NCBI GenBank assembly: GCA_012515455.1
Contig: JAAYYJ010000504.1
Span: 1-11,003 of the forward strand
From: Oligosphaeraceae bacterium
GTDB lineage: Bacteria > Verrucomicrobiota > Lentisphaeria > Oligosphaerales > Oligosphaeraceae
Length of the DNA stretch: 11,003 bases
Direction: 5' to 3'
Part shown: positions 6,999 through 11,003 of the stretch, in pieces
Layout of the letters: every line of letters starts with the position of its first letter
How positions within the stretch are numbered: the stretch's first letter is position 1
Translations under genes and position numbers: made by a program
Notes under the pieces: model-generated
The model's input: the letters and a program-made list of their open reading frames with translations, nothing else
Told to the model about the DNA's origin: nothing
Databases searched by the model: none

Positions 6999-8021
6999 AT
7001 GGCTCCTGCTAAATTTCTCCCCCAGGATGCCCTGCCGGCCTGGCGCCAAGGTCTGCGCCAGAACGGGCAGCGCCTGGTGGTCACCAATGGCGTATTCGAT
7101 CTCCTCCACCCGGGGCATGTCCAGTATCTGCAGCAGGCCCGTGCCCTCGGCGATGCGCTGCTGGTCTGCATCAACGACGACGATGCGGTCCGGGCGCTGA
7201 AAGGGCCGACCCGGCCCTTGCTCTGCGCCCAGGACCGCGCCACCATGCTGGCCGCACTCGAGGCGGTATCCGCGGTCACTATCTTTGCCGGCGTCAAAGC
7301 GAGCGCAGTTCTGCAGGCCGCCCAGCCGGATATCTATGTCAAGGGCGGAGATTATACCCCCGACAGCCTGGACCGGGAAGAGTATGCCGTTCTGCAGCAG
7401 GCCGGCGCGCAAATCCGCATTGAGCCCTTCGTAGGCAATTTCTCCACCTCCAATCTGGTGCGCAGAATGAGAGACGGCGCTGCCGCCCCCGCACTGGCAC
7501 AACCTCAGACCGGACTACAGTTTATTTATGCCCGACGCAGCATCAGAAAATTCCAGCTGCGACCGGTGGCGGTTGAGACCCTGCGCGAGCTGGTCCGGGC
7601 CGCTATGGCCGCCCCTTCCGCCTGCGCCAAGAATCCCTGGGAATTCATCGTAGTCACGGATAAAGCAACCCTGGAGACCATCGCCGGGTTCCTGCCCAAT
7701 GGGAAATTTCTGCCCCAGGCCGCAGCGGCCATTGTGGTCTGCGGCGACCAGGCCAAGGCCCACGCCGCAGAGTTGTCTTTTCTGCTCCAGGACTGCTCCG
7801 CCGCGGTCCAGAATATCCTGCTGGCTGCCTGCCAGCTCGGGCTGGGGGCTTGCTGGCTGGGCGTGCATCCGCGCCAGGAACGCATCGACAGGCTGCAGCA
7901 GCTCTGGCACCTGCCGCCATCCGTTCTCCCGATAGCCTGCCTGGCCATCGGCTGGCCCGCCGAGGAAAAACCGCCCCGCACCAATTTCCAGGAAGAAGCA
8001 GTGCATTGGCAGCAATGGTAG
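6999..8021 (+). CDS. rfaE2: Fusion of RfaE2/HldE-type nucleotidyltransferase and nitroreductase-family domain
   Basis: 340 residues in one uninterrupted frame. Residues ~22-158 are a cytidylyltransferase-like domain of the RfaE2 (HldE C-terminal) type, which adenylates D-glycero-beta-D-manno-heptose 1-phosphate during ADP-heptose synthesis for LPS. Motifs are TNGVFDLLHPGH (29-40, HxGH-type), LKGPTRPL (68-75), VKGGDYTPD (114-122) and FSTSNLVRRM (148-157). A ~15-residue Ala/Pro/Gln linker leads to residues ~174-325, a nitroreductase (FMN-dependent) domain. It shows RRSIRKF (179-185), PSACAKNPWEF (206-216), a helix LQDCSAAVQNILLAA (263-277), GLGACWLG (281-288) and LAIGWPAEE (315-323). The ATG at 6999 has AGGA (6987-6990) 8 nt upstream. 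No in-frame ATG or ribosome-binding site was seen at the domain junction, so the fusion appears real. The HldE kinase domain is absent here and would have to be encoded elsewhere. Both domain calls are strong; what the nitroreductase half reduces is unknown. Confidence 0.9.
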   Translation: MAPAKFLPQDALPAWRQGLRQNGQRLVVTNGVFDLLHPGHVQYLQQARALGDALLVCINDDDAVRALKGPTRPLLCAQDRATMLAALEAVSAVTIFAGVKASAVLQAAQPDIYVKGGDYTPDSLDREEYAVLQQAGAQIRIEPFVGNFSTSNLVRRMRDGAAAPALAQPQTGLQFIYARRSIRKFQLRPVAVETLRELVRAAMAAPSACAKNPWEFIVVTDKATLETIAGFLPNGKFLPQAAAAIVVCGDQAKAHAAELSFLLQDCSAAVQNILLAACQLGLGACWLGVHPRQERIDRLQQLWHLPPSVLPIACLAIGWPAEEKPPRTNFQEEAVHWQQW

Positions 8022-8041
8022 GTCCCCTCCGCCAAACCCGC

Positions 8042-8108
8042 CCGGGGGTACGGTTTTGGCCGCCCAGGAGTTGCTCAGTACGTCACCAATCAAGCAATGT
8101 ACCCCCGG
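8042..8108. repeat. Perfect 10-bp inverted repeat in the gap before the Asp-box gene
   Basis: CCGGGGGTAC (8042-8051) and GTACCCCCGG (8099-8108) are exact reverse complements 47 nt apart. They lie in the 122-nt gap between the fusion gene and the Asp-box gene, ending 35 nt before the latter's ATG. There is no T-run, so it is not an intrinsic terminator. It could be a looped operator or an mRNA stem, but a 10-bp match at this spacing is expected about once by chance in a window this size. Confidence 0.4.
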
Positions 8109-8143
8109 ACCGGTAATCCTGCATTATCTGAAAGGCAGACATT

Positions 8144-9859
8144 ATGGCCCCCGACCTGCAGCAGCTGCAAGAAATTTATGCCCCCCGGCCAGTCGCCATT
8201 CCGCCGGTCAATGCCACCCGCGAACTGATGCAGCTGCCTGGAGGCGAAATCCGCCATTACCACCTATCGGAACAAGAGCTGCTCAGTGATTACTATCTGG
8301 CCAGCCAAGACTACGGACTGAGCTGGGAAAAATTCCCCGCCCCGCCGCATTGCCCTGGCGCAACCATAAGCAGTCCCTATTCCGGTGATTTTATCACCCT
8401 GCGCACAGACCGCAATTCGCAGCAGCTGCTGCTCTTCCGCTCCCAAACCGGCTGCGATGGCGATTACCGCCCAACCGCCGTGGGACCACTTTCCGGCTTG
8501 GCCTGCCGGCAGCCCTTGCCCTTGCGCCGCCGCAAACGCTGGGTGCTGCCGGTGCAGGAACGCCGCCCCGGAGAATCGCGGCTCTGTCCGGCAGTGCTGC
8601 TCTCCGACGATGATGGTTATTCCTGGCAGACTGTCCCTCTGCCGGCATTGCCGGTGCCAGAGGTCACAGCCCCGCATCAGGGCGTACGCTGGCTGGACTG
8701 CGGACCGGAACCGACTGTCGCTGAACTTGCCGACGGCAAACTGATGATGCTCTTGCGCACCGCCATGGATTTCTACTACCAGTCATTCTCACATGACTGC
8801 GGCAATACTTGGACTGCCGCAGAACCATCGCCTTTTTATGGCACCATCACCAGCCCGCTGCTGCTCACCCTCTCCTCCGGACGGCTGCTGTTTTTCGGCA
8901 ATCTTACCCAGCCCCTGCCAGAGCTCGCACACCAGCAGACAGAATATCTCAACGACAGCGAACTGTCGGGCCGGTCTGAGGATGTCTTCACCAACCGCGA
9001 TGTCTTCCATGCCGCGCTTTCGGATGACCACGGCCGCACCTGGCAGGGTTTCCGGGAAATCTGGCTGAATCCGCTCCGCAATGCCGCCGATTTCCGCCTG
9101 GCTGGCGGTAAAGCCGACAGCAATGACAGGAGCGTTCACCAGGCGCAGGCGCTCGAACTGCCGGGCGGCAAAGTCCTGGTCGCCTGCGGGCAGCACCCGC
9201 TCTGCCGGATGATGCTGATCTTCGCTCCCGACTGGCTGCTGGAGAAGGAACGCAGCGAGGATTTCAGCTGCGGCCTGGGTGACTGGTCGGTGCATCAATA
9301 TGTGAAAAGCCGCTTGGGCAACACCCGCGGCGCCGGCACCGGGCACTGCGCTTACAACCGCCGCCCCGGAGCCGCACTCGTTCCCAGCCCATGCGATTAC
9401 CGGGAATGCCTGCAGGTGGCACGCTTCGCCGATCCACGCCTGCTCGAAGAACGCCAGGGCGCAGTATGGAATTTCCCCATGGCTGCCCGCGGTTCCCTGC
9501 GTCTGGAATTCATGCCCCAATACGGAGCCGGAGAAGTGCTCTTTCTGCTCCATGACCACTGGCTGAACCCAACTGATGTGTGCGCCCGGCAATACGCCTG
9601 CCTGAGCTTGCCATTACAGCCCGGCGGACGCATCGGACTAGAGCAGGCACGCCTGAACCAAAAAAATGTCCTGCAGATTTTTTGGCACTGTTCTGACCCC
9701 CAGGATTGTTTTTTTCGCCTCAATGATTCTGCCCTGCAGACAATCGCGTTTCTTCGCCCGCCGCTGCATGGACTCAATTACCTGCACATCCAAGCCGCAG
9801 CCGGCAATACTGATCCGCTGGGAGTGCTGATCTTTGCGGTTGAAGCCGGCCAAAGATAA
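8144..9859 (+). CDS. Sialidase-superfamily (Asp-box/BNR) protein with C-terminal beta-rich domain
   Basis: 571 residues. Four Asp boxes (SxDxGxxW) are visible at S54-W61, S154-W161, S216-W223 and S293-W300, the hallmark of the six-bladed sialidase beta-propeller. GPEPTVAELADGKLMMLLR (187-205) resembles the segment carrying the sialidase active-site Glu (E189 here) and one triad Arg (R205). RSVHQAQALELPGGKVLVA (329-347) looks like the equivalent late-blade segment. From about residue 375 a different, beta-rich region follows, ending in LHGLNYLHIQ and DPLGVLIF, possibly a jelly-roll. There is no signal peptide or lipobox at the chosen start, so the protein looks cytoplasmic, unlike most secreted sialidases. 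The ATG at 8144 has AAAGG (8131-8135) 8 nt upstream. The neighbour downstream is a sugar-type dehydrogenase. Fold assignment is good; true sialidase activity is unproven because I could not place the first triad Arg with confidence. Confidence 0.85.
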   Translation: MAPDLQQLQEIYAPRPVAIPPVNATRELMQLPGGEIRHYHLSEQELLSDYYLASQDYGLSWEKFPAPPHCPGATISSPYSGDFITLRTDRNSQQLLLFRSQTGCDGDYRPTAVGPLSGLACRQPLPLRRRKRWVLPVQERRPGESRLCPAVLLSDDDGYSWQTVPLPALPVPEVTAPHQGVRWLDCGPEPTVAELADGKLMMLLRTAMDFYYQSFSHDCGNTWTAAEPSPFYGTITSPLLLTLSSGRLLFFGNLTQPLPELAHQQTEYLNDSELSGRSEDVFTNRDVFHAALSDDHGRTWQGFREIWLNPLRNAADFRLAGGKADSNDRSVHQAQALELPGGKVLVACGQHPLCRMMLIFAPDWLLEKERSEDFSCGLGDWSVHQYVKSRLGNTRGAGTGHCAYNRRPGAALVPSPCDYRECLQVARFADPRLLEERQGAVWNFPMAARGSLRLEFMPQYGAGEVLFLLHDHWLNPTDVCARQYACLSLPLQPGGRIGLEQARLNQKNVLQIFWHCSDPQDCFFRLNDSALQTIAFLRPPLHGLNYLHIQAAAGNTDPLGVLIFAVEAGQR

Positions 9860-9899
9860 TTCTCCGAGAGCTACTCGCGGCTGGTTCTGGCAGTGAAGA

Positions 9900-9927
9900 T
9901 TGCAATCATTACCAACCATGATATAGT
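9900..9927 (+). promoter_or_regulatory. Candidate extended -10 promoter of the Gfo/Idh/MocA gene
   Basis: TTGCAA (9900-9905), a 16-nt spacer and TATAGT (9922-9927), with TG at 9919-9920 giving an extended -10 (TGATATAGT). Transcription would start near 9934, about 35 nt before the start codon. It lies just after the Asp-box gene stop, suggesting that the oxidoreductase can be transcribed independently. The -35 hexamer and spacer length are the same as in the candidate rplM promoter. Confidence 0.6.
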
Positions 9928-9955
9928 AACTGCAGAGAGAGGTTATAACCCTAAC

Positions 9956-9959
9956 AGGA
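9956..9959 (+). promoter_or_regulatory. Shine-Dalgarno that decides the oxidoreductase start
   Basis: AGGA lies 9 nt before the ATG at 9969 but only 3 nt before the in-frame ATG at 9963. The spacing favours 9969, which would give the N-terminus MLSKRKIRFG rather than MPMLSKRK. Confidence 0.55.
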
Positions 9960-9968
9960 TTGATGCCC

Positions 9969-11003
9969 ATGCTCAGCAAACGCAAAATCAGATTCGGAGC
10001 CATCGGCTGTGGCGGCGCGGGTTCCTACCGGATTCGGACCCTGGCTGCGCACCCGCTGGGGGTGCAGATCACCGCTGTCGCAGACTTGGAAATGCCCAAT
10101 CTGGACAAACTGGCCAGTACCCTGGGATACGATTTTGTCCGCTATACCGGAGAACAAGATTACCGTCGCCTGATTGACGATAATGACCTGGATGCAGTGG
10201 GGATCTTTACCCCGCACGCCCTGCACTACGATCACGTCAAATACGCCATCAGCAAGGGACTGCATGTCCTGATCGAAAAGCCGATGGTCTGCGGGGCCGC
10301 CAACGCCCTGGAGATTACCCGCCTGATGCACGAAAGCGGCAAAATCGGCATTGTCCACTACCAGCGCCATTACGAAGAGAAATATGTGAAGGCCCGTGAA
10401 CTGATCCAGCAGGGATTCCTCGGAGAAATCAAGCACTTCTTTATTTATATGGCCCAGGACTGGTATGGAAAAACCTGGCGGGGTGAACCGGAGTTGTCCG
10501 GCGGCGGACAAATAAACGATTCCGGCAGCCATTACCAGGACATCCTGCTCTGGATGCTTAACGCCCTGCCCATCAGCGCAGAAGGGTTAATCGACAGCAT
10601 CTACCGCGGCAAAAAAGGCAAAGTGGAATACAACGGCTCCTTCAATGTGGAGCTGAACAACGGCGCCAGTGGACGCATTATTATCATCTCCGACATCCCC
10701 GGCGGCTTCAGTGACGATGTCCGCATCGTCGGCAGCAAAGGCAGCTTCCTGTTCCAGGACAAACGGCTGATCTTCTTCGATGCCCAAAAGAACACCTATA
10801 ATGATATCCCGTTGGGAAAACCGAAAAACTACCCCGACTCACCTTGCGATAATTTCGTCAAAATGCTGTACGGGAAAAACAGAGCCAACCGCGTGCCCTT
10901 TATTTTCGGCTGCCGGGTCGCATTGCTGACCGAAGCAATGCTGCGCTCCGGACACAATAACGGAAAGAAAATATTCTGCGCCGATATCCTCAAGGAAAGC
11001 AAA
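9969..11003 (+). CDS. Gfo/Idh/MocA family oxidoreductase (3' end outside window)
   Basis: 345 codons are visible and no stop is reached before the right edge. Family members are NAD(P)-dependent dehydrogenases acting mostly on sugars, inositols and related polyols, built from a Rossmann domain plus an alpha/beta substrate domain. IRFGAIGCGGAGSYRIRTL (7-25) holds the nucleotide-binding loop GCGGAG (13-18). DLDAVGIFTPHALHYDHV (73-90) and the signature VLIEKPM (100-106) follow, with Lys104 expected in the active site. GGGQINDSGSHYQDILLWML (178-197) contains the catalytic Asp/His arrangement (D184, H188). VRIVGSKGSF (251-260) is the typical late beta segment. Family length is ~330-390, so little should be missing. 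It has its own good promoter and follows an Asp-box protein, fitting a role in carbohydrate metabolism, but the substrate cannot be named. Confidence 0.93.
   Translation, partial: MLSKRKIRFGAIGCGGAGSYRIRTLAAHPLGVQITAVADLEMPNLDKLASTLGYDFVRYTGEQDYRRLIDDNDLDAVGIFTPHALHYDHVKYAISKGLHVLIEKPMVCGAANALEITRLMHESGKIGIVHYQRHYEEKYVKARELIQQGFLGEIKHFFIYMAQDWYGKTWRGEPELSGGGQINDSGSHYQDILLWMLNALPISAEGLIDSIYRGKKGKVEYNGSFNVELNNGASGRIIIISDIPGGFSDDVRIVGSKGSFLFQDKRLIFFDAQKNTYNDIPLGKPKNYPDSPCDNFVKMLYGKNRANRVPFIFGCRVALLTEAMLRSGHNNGKKIFCADILKESK

Noticed and set aside
6888..7502. - strand open frame opposite the fusion gene's first domain
   Set aside because: It overlaps the conserved nucleotidyltransferase motifs on the + strand and encodes a low-complexity-looking product without family features.
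8789..9592. Long open frame on the - strand opposite the Asp-box gene
   Set aside because: It lies wholly inside a well-supported + strand gene, has no recognisable motif or good ribosome-binding site, and such mirror frames are common in GC-rich coding DNA.
9860..9899. Possible terminator after the Asp-box gene (CGAG...CTCG)
   Set aside because: The stem is only 4 bp and there is no T-run, so it does not qualify as an intrinsic terminator.
1..11003. tRNA, rRNA, CRISPR, insertion sequence, phage or defence genes
   Set aside because: No tandem repeats, transposase motifs, integrase motifs or structured RNA signatures were found by reading; all long frames are explained by the genes listed.

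Overview
This is an 11 kb stretch of GC-rich, densely packed bacterial DNA with every recognisable gene on the + strand. The mix of genes suggests a Gram-negative heterotroph, possibly of the PVC superphylum (Lentisphaerota or Victivallis-like). The clues are an ADP-heptose-type nucleotidyltransferase (LPS heptose pathway), an Asp-box sialidase-fold protein, a Gfo/Idh/MocA dehydrogenase and a GT5 glycogen synthase with an extended N-terminal loop. The taxonomic placement is an inference from gene content and protein flavour, not from a database match.

Layout. (1) 2-2506 is the C-terminal ~85% of an M16C (PreP/Cym1-like) zinc peptidase whose start lies off the left edge. (2) 2515-3192 follows after 8 nt and encodes a 225-residue protein. 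It reads as a shrunken, probably catalytically dead relative of the Gfo/Idh/MocA oxidoreductases. (3) A promoter at 3266-3293 precedes the conserved rplM-rpsI pair (ribosomal proteins L13 and S9), which ends in two back-to-back intrinsic terminators at 4231-4296. (4) 4353-8021 holds argC, a GT5 glycogen/starch synthase and a fused gene joining an RfaE2-type nucleotidyltransferase to a nitroreductase domain. The gaps are only 28 and 62 nt, so this may be one transcription unit. (5) After a 122-nt gap containing a perfect 10-bp inverted repeat comes a 571-residue Asp-box (BNR) protein. (6) A good extended -10 promoter at 9900-9927 then drives a canonical Gfo/Idh/MocA oxidoreductase, still open at the right edge.

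How the genes fit together. The left half is housekeeping (proteolysis and ribosome synthesis). The middle is anabolic: arginine, storage glucan and sugar-nucleotide chemistry. The right end looks like carbohydrate handling (sialidase-fold protein plus sugar-type dehydrogenase). No tRNA, rRNA, CRISPR array, insertion sequence or phage gene was seen, and no gene-free stretch exceeds about 160 nt. The most unusual items are the nucleotidyltransferase-nitroreductase fusion and the degenerate oxidoreductase-like gene. I saw no clear evidence of a wholly new multi-gene system.
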